A stretch of 64,000 nt of DNA from assembly GCA_032209605.1 (NCBI GenBank), contig JASFXZ010000002.1:52516431-52580430 (forward strand). Reading direction: 5' to 3'. Within the stretch, counting starts at the first letter, position 1, and each line of letters opens with the position of its first letter. The notes beneath the pieces were generated by a model. It searched no databases, was not told the origin of the DNA, and saw only the letters and a program-made list of their open reading frames with translations. This document shows positions 48,501 through 60,809 of this stretch, one piece after another. The DNA comes from Mactromeris polynyma. Its lineage: Eukaryota > Mollusca > Bivalvia > Venerida > Mactridae. The position numbers and the translations under genes are program-made.

Positions 48501-51500
48501 CCATCTGGAAACAGAACATTGAATCTTCTAGGTAAATACAGAAACATCCTCATAACGTTAACTTGCTAATAATATATTTGATAATCTAATTCTTCAGAAA
48601 GTCTTGTAAATATCTTCACGTAACAGAACTTCAAAATTCTGCCAAAGATCTAAGAAGGACCCATTGATTGATTCACGAGACAAATATGGATACTGAGTGA
48701 GCACTTCAAGACAGCTAGCATTTTTCATAAAAACTGGACAAGGAAACAAGATAGCAGGACATTCCTTAAAAGGACGCATACAAGCTGACTTCCGAAGTTC
48801 AAGTTTTAAGCTCAATTTCATTAAATGCTCAAATTACTGATAAAAACCAAACACTTGTTTGTAATATTTTAGATTCATGTGGTCTACATTACCTCTTTTT
48901 CAGTAAATACTCGATATAAATCCGGTGGGCTGCACACAAACACTTCCTGGGTCTTCAGTGTTTTTGTGTCAATCTTTGCACCCAGAGGTTTACTTTGTGT
49001 TGTGGTAGTATCATTGTTGATCACCATTTTACTCATTTGTTTAGCATTAATCTATAAAACAATAAAGAAAACATTGAGTACAGACCATGAAGTTTAGCCA
49101 TCATACATATCTAGACAGACCATGAAGTTTAGCCATCATAAATATCTAGATAAAAGAGTTATTATACATTAGGTAATCATAAATGTTGAACATGTAACAC
49201 AACAATATCTGCTGATAACGACTCCCAGTATGACTTTTGCAGGGTTTTCCCTAGAGGTTATCATCTAAGGGTTCTTGGACCCTCATGTTTGACAAATTGG
49301 GGGTCCTTAGTAAATTTGCAGGGTCCCAGATATGCAGTTTATACTTGGCAAAGGTTTATTTTAGGGGTCCCAGGGATGCACAGAAAGTGGAAAATGGGAG
49401 TCCCTAGAAAGAAAAGGGAGTCAGGGACTCAAGGTTTCTGCGTCAGGGAAATCCCTGCTTTTGGAATGCAGTATGTGTCTGTACAAGAAAATCAATACAA
49501 ACATTCACTGATAAGAGAATAAATTCTTACTAACAATCATACCAAGACTGTATAATACAGAAATACAGCCAGACCTCATTCATTCGAATTCATTGGGTCT
49601 GAAATTTTGTTTCAAATTATACATGGTTTCAAATAGCCCATTTCAATTCGATATGCATAAGAATATACATCGGGACCCGATATATATTTCGGATGATACC
49701 AGGTATTCTGATAGAAGGTTGTCAAATAAAGAAGGTCTGACTGTAGGTGTTTTATTCCATATACCAACAACCCACTACATGATAAACTGTACTTACACGT
49801 TCCTGTGTTGTAGCTGTTGATTTCTTTTGATCTTTCGTAGGTAATATAACATTATGGCTGTATTCTGAAATATAAATGTGAACGTTGGTGCTCACACATA
49901 ACATTTCATGGAACTCACAATGTTTAACGGTACATTTCGTCATGGAGATGAAACGAGCGCTGCTGTGAGATTTACAACCTCTTCTGAAAGTGACATCTTT
50001 TCAAGAAAACGCAACTTTTGATGCCACTATTTGCAAGCAGGAAACAATATTAATTCCATAAGGTCACTTCATTTTTATATTGCCATACGGGCAAATACGG
50101 CTTACTGTCAGTGCATGGTGACGTCACATGTGACGTTATCTGGACATGATGTCACTTAAAGAAGAGGTTGGAAATAGTACAGCGGTGCTCAACACTAACA
50201 TTCTACTGGTTAACTATTACATTTACGAGTTCACTGCATTTAAATTGTATAATTAAATCAGTATTTACCTTCTTTTAACATTTTTATATATTTAGCAAAC
50301 TGTTGTTGCATGATGGGTGTTCCCACTTTCCTCATAATTTCCTTTAATTTAATCCCTTCATCGTTCGCTGTATCCACAGAGAAATTTACCTGAAATATAA
50401 AACAATAGAAAGCTGGTATAAAGTCAGAAACCAACAAGAGATGTTTGTTAAACATTATGCCCCTCTGTGACCTTGACCTTTGATCCTGTGACCCAAAAAT
50501 CCATAGAGTTCCTCTGCTACCCAAGATAATTTATGTGGACCAAGTTTGAGGATGATAGGTCAATGGATTCTTGAGTTATTGATCGGAAACGAAAAGGTTA
50601 CGGACCGACCGACGGACATGTGCAATGCAAACCAATATGCCCTCTCTTCTTTGAAGGGGGGGGCATAAAAATGAGTGTTTCTATAAATATTTCTATCTAA
50701 TGCACAACACTCACTTTTATACAGACTTTACTTTTTTATGATCTAGTTTTTACCCAGGCTACGACAGTGTTCGCTAATATGTTAACCAGACCAAACAATA
50801 ATTCCCTCCTTTGTACAATAGCATTGTCAAACTCAGCATAAAAATGATCTTATCTACGTTTTGCCCCAGATGGGGGATGAGGGCCGCAGGGATACACTGG
50901 ACTTAAGACAGAAGACTATTCCCATAGGTGGGAATTTGACACGCCAAATAATTACAGGTCCCAGACTTTGGCTGGAGTTATAATAGATCCTGGAGGTGGG
51001 GAATTAGCTGTAGGGTTTCTCACAAGAAGTGGCTCTAGGTTGGGGAATTGGACCAAACAAAACCCCAAATTGTCTAATTCCGCTACTCCCTTCCAAAGGC
51101 AAAACATGGACAGGAGCACAAGATGACTTCAAGACACTTACATCAACCTCCTCAGCCTCATTCTCTTCACTAAGATTAGGAATATCAAACTTTCCCTTAT
51201 ATTTCTTATGACCATCTTTCATCCGTCCTGCAACAAAACAGTATAGGTATACACAACAAGCTCAATCATCATTACAAATCAAAAGTTAGAATACTCTGCT
51301 CAGAGTCTGGTGATTTCCTTGGTACTTAAATGCACAAGTTCTCATATAAATGTATAGATATTTAATTTCAGAATATACTGGATCAACGGTGTTCAAATTC
51401 ACTCTTAAAGTAAGGAAAACATACCCGAGTATTGCATTAAATAAACAAGAGATGTTTGTAAAACATTATGCACCTTGTGACCTTCACTTTTGACCCCAAG

Positions 51501-54500
51501 ATGAGGATGATAGGTCAAGGGGTTCTTGAGTTATTGATCGGAAACGAAAAGGTTACGGACCGACCGACATGTGCAAACCAATATGCCCTCTCATCTTCGA
51601 AGGGGGGCATAATAATAAATGTTTCATTATCAACCATTTCAAGAAACAAATCCCATGCACAACAAGATCAAAGTTTAATAATTAGTCACAGTGACTTGTC
51701 TGTGTTTTTAAAATATCCAAAACTTTCTGCATATGTCTATTTCTTTTTGGTAATTTTGAAAGAACACAAAGTTTTTGATATAGGTTTATAGTTTATTTAC
51801 ATTTCATGTGAATATTTTTACAAAGCAAAACACATTTTTACATCTCATAAAACACACAAACATATATGTGTATAAGATATTAAGGCACTAATCTTTTCCA
51901 CATGTTTCCAACCCCAACATTTTAACTTAAAGCATTACAGGATGAACTTTGATTAATTAAGCCTACCTGACCATTCCCCCTTGATAACAAATTCATAGAA
52001 GAATATCAATTTTGCTTTTCTGTTGTTAGCAGTGGCTTCTCCCTCCATGCTGGTTATTGATGTGACTTCACATGATCCTACAGAACAAACATAATCATCA
52101 CATTTAACAGTATAAGTATATAAGTTACAATACAGGTGACTTTTGTAATATAATAAATTTCACTAAAATAAAATTTTAAAACTGAGTCAGGAAAGCTCGA
52201 GTGGTCTATCAAATCCTTAAGTGTTTCTATGCTTGACATAGTTCATGACCACACATGACCCAATCTCAAACTGTACCAAGACTCTATTAACTATAAAGAC
52301 AAACTTTTTATGTTGAGAAGTGGCCTAATCTTTTACCCCAGATGACCAAATTTCAATGTCACCAAGTTAAATCAAACTTTGCCCCACGAGTATGGAGATA
52401 TTGTTTACAGCAACTGTTGATGGACCACAGAGCGCTATCACCCAGACAGTCACACTTTTTTACTTGTCCAGGTGGCTTAAACAATCTTGTTAGAGTTACC
52501 AATTGACCTAACTAACATTTTAGCGAGATCATTTGAAATTGGACAAGCAGTAACAAATGAGCCATAGCAATAAAAGGACAGCATCTAACAGAGTTTTAGA
52601 ACTGCTTTTAGAAGAACTTCGCAAGCAACATTCCGGGTTAAAATTAAGTTAGCTCCGTAGTCTTGTTTAGCAGATATTGTGTGAAGCTATTGTTGACACA
52701 GGACATATTATAGACAAATGGTAATCACAATAGCTAACCTAACAATAAATTGAAAACAAGCTTAGAAAACAGAAATGAGCTGACCGTCATCTGTCTCCAC
52801 AACAAGCCCTGTTAACAATTCCTTGATTTTGTCTTTGGACCAATTTGTAGCATTCTTCTCTGTCCTAAAATAAAACACAAACAACATCTTAACACAAATG
52901 GCAAAATAAATCACCCCATTACCAGTCTTCACGATAATTTTTAAGTGATGAGAAATTGTATGAAATAGGCGAATATCATCAATTGAACGATGGATGTCGA
53001 TCTTGACATGCTGCAGATTTTAGGTGTTTCGGTGAAACTTTTTGTGTTTTCAGACATATGTGACGGATTGGAATAGTTTGACTTTTTCATGTAGATGCAC
53101 ATCATAGCCCTGCAAATATGTATGGGTTTGGTGATCTTTTGTGATGAAGTTGACGAACTGTTTGGAAATAAAAGGACGCCCAAAGAGGTCTTGGTCACCT
53201 TTATTCTTATTATAGAATATAGGTGATATAGAATATTAAAATATGTGGTTGGAAGTGTATTGTATTAGCTACATGCCTGGTTGTCCTCATTACCAATGCA
53301 TTAAGATTTCAACCAATGCACTTCGTGTAAAAACTTTGAAAATGTACAAGCAAACAATACATCTTAAACACTAAATAATTTCTGTCAATATAACTTGTGA
53401 ATAAATCTGTAGTTTAGATGAAATTTCCTTTCAATCAAGCCAGCCCCTCCCTGCCATTGTTATTTATGTTTGCACCGAAAACCGGTGTAAAAGTAAAAAG
53501 TCATATTTTTGTTGAAGTTTTTGTGATGATCAAGTTACTTTGTGACAGTGTGAAACTGTGTGTTTCAAAATTGCAATGTAAGCAAAGGTGCGTAAAAAAC
53601 TAATACATATATCATAGAAAGAGGTATACTTCGAAACTTGTGTATTGATTTCCAATATATTTTGCCTGCAAAAACAACACTTTCGACTGGAAGACCTAAA
53701 AACTGCTTAACACTACGATGTAAACAATGTGCGACGAAAACTAGCATAGAAATCGGACATTTTTGGTTTCCGTCCGTGTTCAGTGGATTCAGGGTCAACT
53801 CGGCCCACGTCCAATCTCAGCCCGGTCCTACTAGGCCCACTTACCAACTCGGCCCAATAATTGAGGCGATATATATGAACCTTTAAAGTGTTGAATTTTG
53901 ATACATTGATCATTAATATCTAAGTTTAAACCAGTTAAATGCAAGTTGAAAACATTATTGAATAAATCCCAGTTATTGAAGATTCGCAGTGCAGTGGAAA
54001 TTTCTCTGTGAAATATATTTTGGTATCCGTTATAATTTGAACATGTTTGTCACGCAGTTTTTACTCAAAAACAATTATGAGAGGTATTTCTTTCACATTG
54101 TATCATTATTTTATTCTTTATAGATTTGAAACAAAGTAGACCATACGAAAACCTTTAATATTTATTTCATTATATTGGTATAAATAGCGAACAATAAATC
54201 ACAATAGCACAGTATAATTGGAATCAAAACAAATAATTTTCTTTCATATTGTACATCAAAGTTCATTGATAGTTAAAGCGTCCACATAGACGATTCAAAC
54301 TGTTAAATAATTATGACCCCCCCAATTAACCGTGGTCGACTCAACCAAATGATACGCCTTTTCATTCGAATCACTGCGCTTAAAAAGGCGATTACTATCA
54401 CCTTCTTTAGTATGCCGAAGGTGTGAACAACTTTGCCTTTTCATTGCGCTTCAAAAGTGGGCCGAGCCGAGATTGGAAGTAGGCCTAGTTGACTCTTTAC

Positions 54501-54804
54501 CGTTCACTGAACAGTTCAGTGTCATTATATCTGAATTTGGCGCAGTATTAAAAATCTGACGGCCAATGAGATGAACTTGGGTTGAAATTTTTTTTTTTAG
54601 TTATAACCATTGTCAGTGATATTACATGGTACGATTGTTTTTGACTTGGATGACTGTTATAGCCTTATAGACCATATTTCAAACGTACCGGCCCCCTTTG
54701 ACAGTACAGTAAAGTTATGCTTACCAATGCCAGTTGTTCACGTTTTTAGCGTCTGGTCGCTCTTCAACAATCCATCGAGGATCTCCCTCACCCCATTTGG
54801 CCAT
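45566..54804 (-). CDS. AHSA1: Activator of Hsp90 ATPase homologue AHSA1, complete, nine exons, 343 aa
   Basis: A cytosolic co-chaperone that binds the Hsp90 middle domain and stimulates its ATPase. Exons (minus): 54804-54725, 52864-52785, 52077-51967, 51227-51142, 50389-50269, 49864-49797, 49051-48893, 48504-48403, 45790-45566. All junctions are GT-AG and in phase; 1032 nt give 343 aa (human 338). The start MAKWGEGDPRWIVEER carries the conserved NVNNWHW motif (21-27). NNRKAK at 71-76 matches the conserved basic NNRKxK stretch, followed by LIFFYEF. The C-terminal AHSA1 domain begins near TLKTQEVFVCSPPDLYRVFT and ends with WERIKQIFGFGAHLF. The Kozak context AAAATGG supports the start. The linker region (about 150-205) is poorly conserved and Thr-rich, as usual in the family. 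Introns hold a SINE, three MITE-type elements, repeats B and C, and a 60-bp minisatellite. Confidence 0.97.
45991..46257 (+). mobile_element. tRNA-headed SINE with 14-bp target site duplication
   Basis: The head (about 45991-46065) has acceptor-like GCCGCGG and TCGCGGC, box A-like TGGTCCAGTGGTTAG and a consensus box B, GGTTCGATTCC. The 3' end reads GAGAAACGGCGTTAAACCCG and then (CAAA)n. ACATGTATAGTACA lies on both sides (45977-45990 and 46258-46271), so the insertion is intact. The 3' end is of a type common in mollusc SINEs. It lies in the last intron of AHSA1, about 180 bp from exon 9 and in the opposite orientation. Confidence 0.88.
46886..47488. repeat. Minisatellite, 60-bp unit, 10 copies
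   Basis: TAATGCTACTCTGGTGTACA plus AGTCATAGTCTTACATTGGT plus AGGGTTATACTTAGTATGAG. Divergence is very low: two TAAAG variants three units apart, one GTAGAG and one CACAG. The repeated TAAAG spacing suggests a three-unit duplication. Last intron of AHSA1. Confidence 0.95.
47606..47669. repeat. 16-bp perfect inverted repeat
   Basis: TTCAGTGCAAGACTAT at 47606-47621 is inverted at 47654-47669, with a 32-bp loop. Intronic. It may be the trace of a small foldback element. Confidence 0.75.
48061..48262 (+). repeat. Dispersed repeat B, copy 2 (AHSA1 last intron)
   Basis: Matches the MCM5 intron 7 copy through CAGCTAGGGGTCCTTGGACC, GGGTCCCAGATATGCAGTTT, TTTTAGGGGTCCCAGGGATG and CCCTAGAAAGAAAAGGGAGT. 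Confidence 0.85.
49092..49150. repeat. ~35-bp direct duplication
   Basis: CAGACCATGAAGTTTAGCCA plus TCATACATATCTAGA occurs twice next to AHSA1 exon 7 (in intron 6). Confidence 0.8.
49241..49459 (+). repeat. Dispersed repeat B, copy 3 (AHSA1 intron 6)
   Basis: Contains CAGGGTTTTCCCTAGAGG, GGGTCCCAGATATGCAGTTT, TTTTAGGGGTCCCAGGGATG and CTAGAAAGAAAAGGGAGTCA. It is closest in sequence to the copies at 19129 and 48061. Open frame 49289-49522 is a by-product. Confidence 0.85.
49566..49743. mobile_element. MITE, ~178 bp, same family as 11559-11736
   Basis: TA flanks, with left end CAGCCAGACCTCATTCATTC. The complement of the right end is CAGTCAGACCTTCTTTATTT. This is the CAG...CTG, TA-target layout of pogo-like elements. 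It lies in AHSA1 intron 6, about 50 bp beyond exon 6. Confidence 0.7.
49955..50190. mobile_element. MITE family E, copy 2
   Basis: Left end GAGCGCTGCTGTGAGATTTA and right end (complement) GAGCACCGCTGTACTATTTC; both then continue CAACCTCTTCT. Shared internal text with 29946-30151 includes GCAAGCAGGAAACAATATT and GCATGGTGACGT. It lies in AHSA1 intron 5, 78 bp from exon 5. Confidence 0.75.
50432..50668 (-). repeat. Dispersed repeat C, copy 2 (AHSA1 intron 4)
   Basis: The plus strand reads AACAAGAGATGTTTGTTAAA, GACCTTGACCTTTGATCC, GATCGGAAACGAAAAGGTTA, CAATATGCCCTCTCTTC and GGGGGGGCATAA. This is the complement of the copy at 24399. Confidence 0.85.
51449..51612 (-). repeat. Dispersed repeat C, copy 3 (AHSA1 intron 3)
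   Basis: Shares AACAAGAGATGTTTGTAAAA, GATGATAGGTCAAGGGGTTC, GATCGGAAACGAAAAGGTTA and CAATATGCCCTCTCATC with copy 2, but lacks about 60 bp of the centre. Confidence 0.85.
53792..54495. mobile_element. Short DNA element with ~39-bp diverged terminal inverted repeats
   Basis: The left end GGGTCAACTCGGCCCACGTC (then CAATCTCAGCCCGG) matches the complement of the right end, GAGTCAACTAGGCCTACTTC (then CAATCTCGGCTCGG). The ends are GC-rich in an AT-rich intron and a third related motif occurs near 54330 (GGTCGACTCAACC). No transposase frame. AHSA1 intron 1. Confidence 0.55.
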
Positions 54805-56340
54805 TTTTTTGTTATATCGCTTTAACTGATTACGAACTATCTGAGACCTGAGGGTCAATTTGTTTTGTTGACAACTGAACACGCTTTCTCGAAATTTCCG
54901 GAAAAACGGAAGTTACGAAATATAACGATCACACAGTCAGAACAGACACCGCCTTTAGGCAATACATCACTAAATTAAGAATTAAAAAAAAAACGGCCAG
55001 ATTTATCCAAATTTTTGTGTGTAAGTCGGGCAACAGCATTTTAATGTAATGATGTATTTCATTATAAATTCATTCAAACGGTTTAATCTTAATTTTGAAT
55101 GAATAAATAGTTCTATAATACTTTATTTTTTGCATCTAGAGCTATATAAATCTGCCATACTGAGTTTTAACAGTTATATTGTATATATGCATGTTGCACA
55201 GTAGTTGATTACACGGTAATTGTAGAGGGTCTTTGATACAAGAAAAGTAACGAGGTGGTCAACATTTCGAGGCGATCTTAACCTCAAATTTGGTACAAAT
55301 CTACTGTGCGATATCGCGCAGCCGGGTGGGGGGGGTGCAGTTAAGCGAAGTGTGACGGCATTTTCCAAAACTGCCTTAAAGTAATATTATGCTCATATTT
55401 TGTTCATTGAAAAAAATATTTCCTATAATTAAAACACCAATAAACATGCATTAACAAAGAATGAACTCATGATGTATTGATCCGTTTTTGCTGAATAAAG
55501 AGGTTTGTACATCAAAAAATAGAAAAGAAAATCCATTTTTTTCAACCATCAGGCTATTTTACAAGTTTTGCCTGTTTGTAATTTGGTAAAAAAATACATT
55601 TTCAATCGGTTAATCATTGCAATGTTTCTTTTTAGAGATAGTTTAGCCAATGTTAAAACAATACTGGATGAAACCAATTCAACCATATTATGTTCAGATG
55701 CGCCAAAATACATCTTTAATCGGGCGAATAAGTCGATAAAAATGTAATATTTAATCTGCGACACATCTGGGAATCAGTTACGCATGCTTTAGCGACAGTC
55801 GTGTTACTTTTAATCACGTGACTAAGATAGGTCTATCTTTTACATTCGATATGTAAAGCGAATGTTTCAGTACACGAAAACCTAATGTCAAAACAAACGC
55901 ACGTGCACAGCCTCTGATGCTATGTTGACAGTAGACCTCCCACGGCGTCTTTTCATGTCGGGAATAAACGCTGGCATCAGTCGCTAGCCGACAACATTCT
56001 GATGGTCTTTGATGATGCCGCAGGTTTCGCGCGCTTTTAATGGAATAGTCCATTTTAGGTATGTGAGAATAGGAATTATGTTAATGATTTATCTTGCCAT
56101 TATGATAAATTAAGGCTTTGATATTAGAAAAATATTTAATTCTGGTCGAGAAAAATATATGCAAATAAAATATTGACAAGACTTATCGCCTAATGATAAA
56201 AAATATTAGTAACAATGTTTTATTTCGGACATCATTCACACATAAACAAAGTAGGATCGTCCTCAATTTGTGGTACCTTATAACGGTACTTCGAAACCAA
56301 AGCGACATTTCTAAATAAGGCAAGCTACAAAGATCTGAAA
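54805..56340. other. Intergenic region between divergent AHSA1 and the 56.3-kb gene
   Basis: It must contain the promoters of both flanking, outward-transcribed genes. The segment 55441-55720 is an uninterrupted copy of the dispersed repeat that is split in the PLD-like gene intron. No CpG-rich block or TATA box was identified with confidence. Confidence 0.4.
55441..55720. repeat. Dispersed repeat, empty-site copy of 7444-8300
   Basis: CATGCATTAACAAAGAATGA and GATGTATTGATCCGT are followed, without the 645-bp insert, by TTAGCCAATGTTAAAACAAT and ACTGGATGAAACCAATTCAA. It is diverged from the other copy by scattered substitutions and small indels. Confidence 0.75.
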
Positions 56341-56928
56341 ATGGAAAGAGAAGAATATGGACTGTTTCGTGATTATTTCGAGTTGTCTTCATTATTCAGA
56401 GATGGTATGTTTGTTTCTCTTAAATTATTTATTGTCACATCTCCGTGTTACGGTAAATTTAACAGTGGGCCCGCTCGCGAATTTTGTCGCCACACCCCTG
56501 GAATTATTTTTTTAGGATAATGGGATTTTTAAAAAAAATGAAAGATTGAAATTATACCTTGTTATGTGGTCAGGCGGTTTAAAAGATTAACAGTTTTAAC
56601 GGAACGTTTTTATTTCGGATAGTTCTACCGTAGATAATTGTTAACCTTACATGTCCGTTTGGCTTTTATAATTTTTAGCAGATATTTTAAATCCTCGCGT
56701 CTCTTATATTTAGTGAATAAATTAAAGTTTAAACATTAGAGGTTACTGCAAAAGGTGATATATATATTTGTGATTATTACGTTGGTACTTCTTAAATTGC
56801 TACATGACTGCCATTTATAATTACAGACGTCTGCGGCGAAGAATCATCTATATGGGGTTCGAGTCTCGACAGGAACAATGAGTTTGCTGGTCGTGTAAGC
56901 TGTTCGACCGATACACAGGTTAATGAAG
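56341..56928 (+). CDS. First two exons of an unrecognised gene (5' part)
   Basis: Exon 1 (56341-56404) starts at ATG in strong context (GAAAATGG) and reads MEREEYGLFRDYFELSSLFR before GTATGT. Exon 2 (56827-56928) follows an ATTACAG acceptor, continues in phase as DVCGEESSIWGSSLDRNNEF then AGRVSCSTDTQVNE, and ends at GTAAGC. That gives 55 codons open across two good junctions. No later exon is obvious up to 64000, so the rest is either in a long-intron arrangement beyond the window or too short to see. No family recognised. Confidence 0.55.
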
Positions 56929-59292
56929 GTAAGCAGACATTTACTTCCCAACTTCTTCCGATTTACGATTTAGAGTTACATGTAGTATTTTCGTTGTCGT
57001 GACACGGAACTTTGAAAGATGTATTCATAACATGCCATGTCATCCAGTACTGTTGTTACTTAGTATAAAACATCATTAAAAAGAACCATTGTCATGTAAA
57101 ACCGTTTAAAACAATTGTTTAAATCATATTACGAAGAGACAAAACTAGTAAAACCCATCCACTTGTTTTTTTAATTTTATGATAATACAAATACCTTTTT
57201 TGTCAAATACAGAGAATTACATTATAATGTATTCTGTGATAACGCACATTTATTGAAGTTTTAACTAGATAAAGTATATTTTTCATGATTTCTTAGATAA
57301 ACAAATGAACAAAAAAAGTGAGCATAATATATCATGTGCAGCTTTCTGGGATAAATATCAAGAATTATTTCCCTTGATTATCGGCTTTGTTTAAGCTATT
57401 TCCTCAAACTTGGAATTGTCTCCCTTCCCCACGAAAATGACACCAGTCCTGTCAAACTAGTCAATAATCGCTATTGGCCCCATGCTATAACTGAATGAAT
57501 ATACTTAGATTTAACGTCTCTTGATCATTATCATTAGCGAATAACTAAGCCATCCCACTGTGTTTCGACAGCATGTTGAAATTGCCTTGGGCAATAGTTT
57601 GAATTTATGTATTCTTGGGGGTGTATAGGACAACAATGACTTAACGTGACATTTCAAATAAATCTTCAATCACGGCAACAAATAAAATTTCAGCGGAAAC
57701 AGAAAATGTGTTGTGAAAATAAATAATACTTTTTTTTGTAAATAAGTTTATCTCGAAAGTATGCGAAAATTAATACTGGTAAATTGTCGCAGATTGTTAA
57801 AGATGAATTTACAAGAGTATTGTAGAAATCTATGCCTTTATTTAATTTGTGAATTACTCGGTTATATTTCAAAAATACAAAATTAAACAAAAAAATAAAG
57901 GTCTTAAATTTAAGATATTTAGAAAATTGTCTTTTAAAACAACGGCATTTTTATCCAAGGATTGTGATAAATAAATAAAATCAATATTTTCTTGTGAAAG
58001 TATATATTGCTACATTGTATAGTTCTTACATAAGAAAACGAAAGTGTAAGATTCTAAAAATATGCAGTATTTTATAACCTGAATGTTTTATATTGTAACA
58101 TATGAGCCTGCTTAATTACTAAATGTATGCAATAGATCTATAATAATTTAGAATTGATTTAAAAATCTCTTGAGCAATAGGCTCCTATGATTTGAATTGA
58201 GCCATTGTCTTTGCATTAATGTATATTCGCACCTCCCATAATGTACATAGGGCCATTGTCTTTATTTTGCTTTTTAATTAGCTCCTCCCATTTTGACTAA
58301 TTTGTATAATCCTGGCAAAAAACCTACCCCAACAGACCCTGCAATAAAATGGGGGCCAATGTTTTTACAAGAAAAAGATAAACAATTATTGAAGCTGCAG
58401 GAGACAGGATGAGGGCCATAAAACTCCCTTGAACTTGAAGGCAATAGGGGCAATAGTTGCACAATTAGGGACCTAGTAAGTGTTGTGAATTTTTTTATGA
58501 CCTTTGCAAATATTTGAGATTTTTAATTGGATGTCAACTATAATAGAACAGAACAGAACAGAACAGAAATTTTATTTCATTTCATTTTAGTATTTATGTA
58601 ATGACAAACTTGTTGATATAGCAACCACAGCTGATTTTTCACTATCACTTTATTACAATAAAAACAATGTCATATTGTGAATCTCTTTATTTGCTGCATA
58701 GAACACTTTAAATTTTGAGGATATCTCTACTAGAAGTGAAGTTATGAATATTTTATTGTCTCGAATTTTAGTCGTTTTGTAGAATTTTTCCGGAAGAAAT
58801 ATTTAAGAATACGCGTGGAGTGGACGGCACCGAAAATCGAGCAAAATTCTGTAAAATGCCTGTAACTTTTGTAATATTGTAGATAATTGCATGAAATTTT
58901 GAACTTTAATGTGAATTTCTATGCTTAATCCATTTCTGCAATTAATTTAGCTGTATCTGTAAAACTAATGAAGTTATTGCATTATGAAATAAAGAAAATG
59001 AAGACTTTTTTTACTAAAAATTTTAAGAATTTATTTTTCTGACCGCTGACAGAAATACAGCAACACACAATTATATCTTGTAAATATAAAAAAATGTTGT
59101 ATTAAAAATAAACACATTTAACAAAAAATGTATAATAAAACAAACACATCATGAATGTTATCAGGGCCCTGTTTCAGTTGTCAGAAACACTTCAACTCTA
59201 AAAAAAGACTGTTTAGTACATTTAATTATTATGGGTAACAGTAGTTTTTTCACTGAATCGACTGATGGACAACTGACATACTGGTCTGTTCC
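56929..59292. other. AT-rich sequence, no feature recognised
   Basis: Long AT-rich stretch, probably intronic to the 56.3-kb gene. A short (AACAG)n run lies near 58545-58570. No coding or repeat structure seen. Confidence 0.4.
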
Positions 59293-60809
59293 TTAACTTC
59301 TGAAAAATTTGCTCTTATATTCTTTAAATAAATGACTGATTTCATTGTATTCTTCAAAATACCATTGTCGTCCAGAATTTACACACTGTGGTAAAAATCC
59401 ACGCATCAACACAAATTCCTTATTTACTGTCTGAGTATCTTCTCTTACTGGCCAAATGTAATGGCCTGGTTTCCTACATGGTGTCATAAATTTAACTGTA
59501 GCTTCTGATCCTTGAGATTTCAGTACACATCCAGGATACCACTGGTCTTGGTATGCTACAGCAACATACTCATTGTCATTGAATTTCTCTATAATCGGTA
59601 ACTTATTTGAAATACAGTCATTATCATAGTCTTCCTCCTCGTCGGGGTCATTTTCAGGCTCTTTCAGGGTTTTTCTCCTTTTTGGGGGTTTATCTCTTTC
59701 CTTTATCATGTCCTCATTAATTTCATTCACAACAGACCTTTCTATACTCGTACTAATTTCTTTCAATTCTCTACCTCCTTTTCTGGCCTTTTTCATTAAA
59801 CTTGATCTACTCTGTGACGGCATATCACGCAACCAGTTCATAAGTGATTTTCTGTTTCTTTTAAGCAACTGAACAGTTGTGTGATGATGCATTGAAGCAT
59901 TGGGTCTACGTTTCTGTGGTTAGTGGTGTGGGCATAGCTGGTCCGTTTAAGGTCTTTCTCACTTGGCTCTTCCGCATATTGGCCTAATGGCATAAAATCT
60001 GCTAACTGTTTTTCAACACACTTCAACAAGGCAGTGGCAACAATTTGAACAGTTTCAAGTAGTAGAGCTTCATTACATTTGTCAACAGTAAACAATCTAG
60101 TATTGAGTCGGTTACGATGAGGAATTTCTGACACATTGGTACTGTCATCATTTGACTAGTGACTGTCTGGGTTTAGTAATAATGTCTTGGGTGTTGTTGC
60201 ACATTGCCGTAGAAAGTCTGCGATATCCTGTATATGTGAGTATAACAGAAGATAGGGAATTTCACCTCCTGTCACCAGATTCCAAAACGGTCCGGTCACT
60301 TTAACATAGAACAATCCAAAGCATTGAAGCATTGTAATTAGAGCATCACATTTCAGGTCTGCTTGCACTGATTTGATTTTTTGATTGGGCAGCTTAACAG
60401 TATCTATGACTGTGAGAATATCTTCTGCATGGAGAAGAACTTCAGCTGCCGTTTGAAATAAAGAATTGAATCTGTTGTCGCGGTAACTTCCAATAATGGT
60501 CTTGATCCCTTTTTGCGAACAATATGCTTCCCATCTGTCGCGTAGGCCAAAGTGATCACCAGCAGGTCCGAAGGTATCAGAAACAGTTCTTGTGCAACGT
60601 TCAACACTGGTTCCCTTCTTAGTCCAGAACTTGAACTGTGGAAGAGCGTCACGACCAAGAGGTCCATTTTGGTTGATGAGTTTATTTTCAAAGCCTTTTA
60701 AGTCACTGCAGGCATACTTATGGAATCCTAGGAGAACATGGGCCATGCAGTGAAAGTGTTGTATCCTATCCTTAACATCAGTAATTAACATTAAAAACTC
60801 GTCGAGCTT
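59293..60809 (-). pseudogene. Transposon-derived coding sequence, broken by a stop and a frameshift
   Basis: The first block (60809-60159) encodes about 217 residues including HFHCMAHVLLGFHKYACSDL and GSYRDNRFNSLFQTAAEVLL. An in-frame TAG (60158-60156) follows, and the same frame then continues to 59838. The downstream block 59892-59293 is in another frame, which implies a frameshift near 59900. It reads LLKRNRKSLMNWL, a basic KPPKRRKT patch, an acidic run (NDPDEEEDYDNDC), and a Tudor/SH3-like end (YVAVAYQDQWYPGCVLKSQG ... YIWPVRED). The whole resembles uncharacterised transposase-like proteins of invertebrates. A conserved HC...A...H pattern and the paired lesions argue for a dead mobile-element gene. 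I do not assign a superfamily. Confidence 0.65.

Noticed and set aside
53434..53886. Short plus/minus frames near AHSA1 intron 1 (e.g. 53638-53886)
   Set aside because: They cross the terminal inverted repeat of a non-coding element and have no splice-phase partner.
60404..60691. 95-codon minus frame inside the transposase relic
   Set aside because: Shadow of the larger coherent frame 60809-60159.
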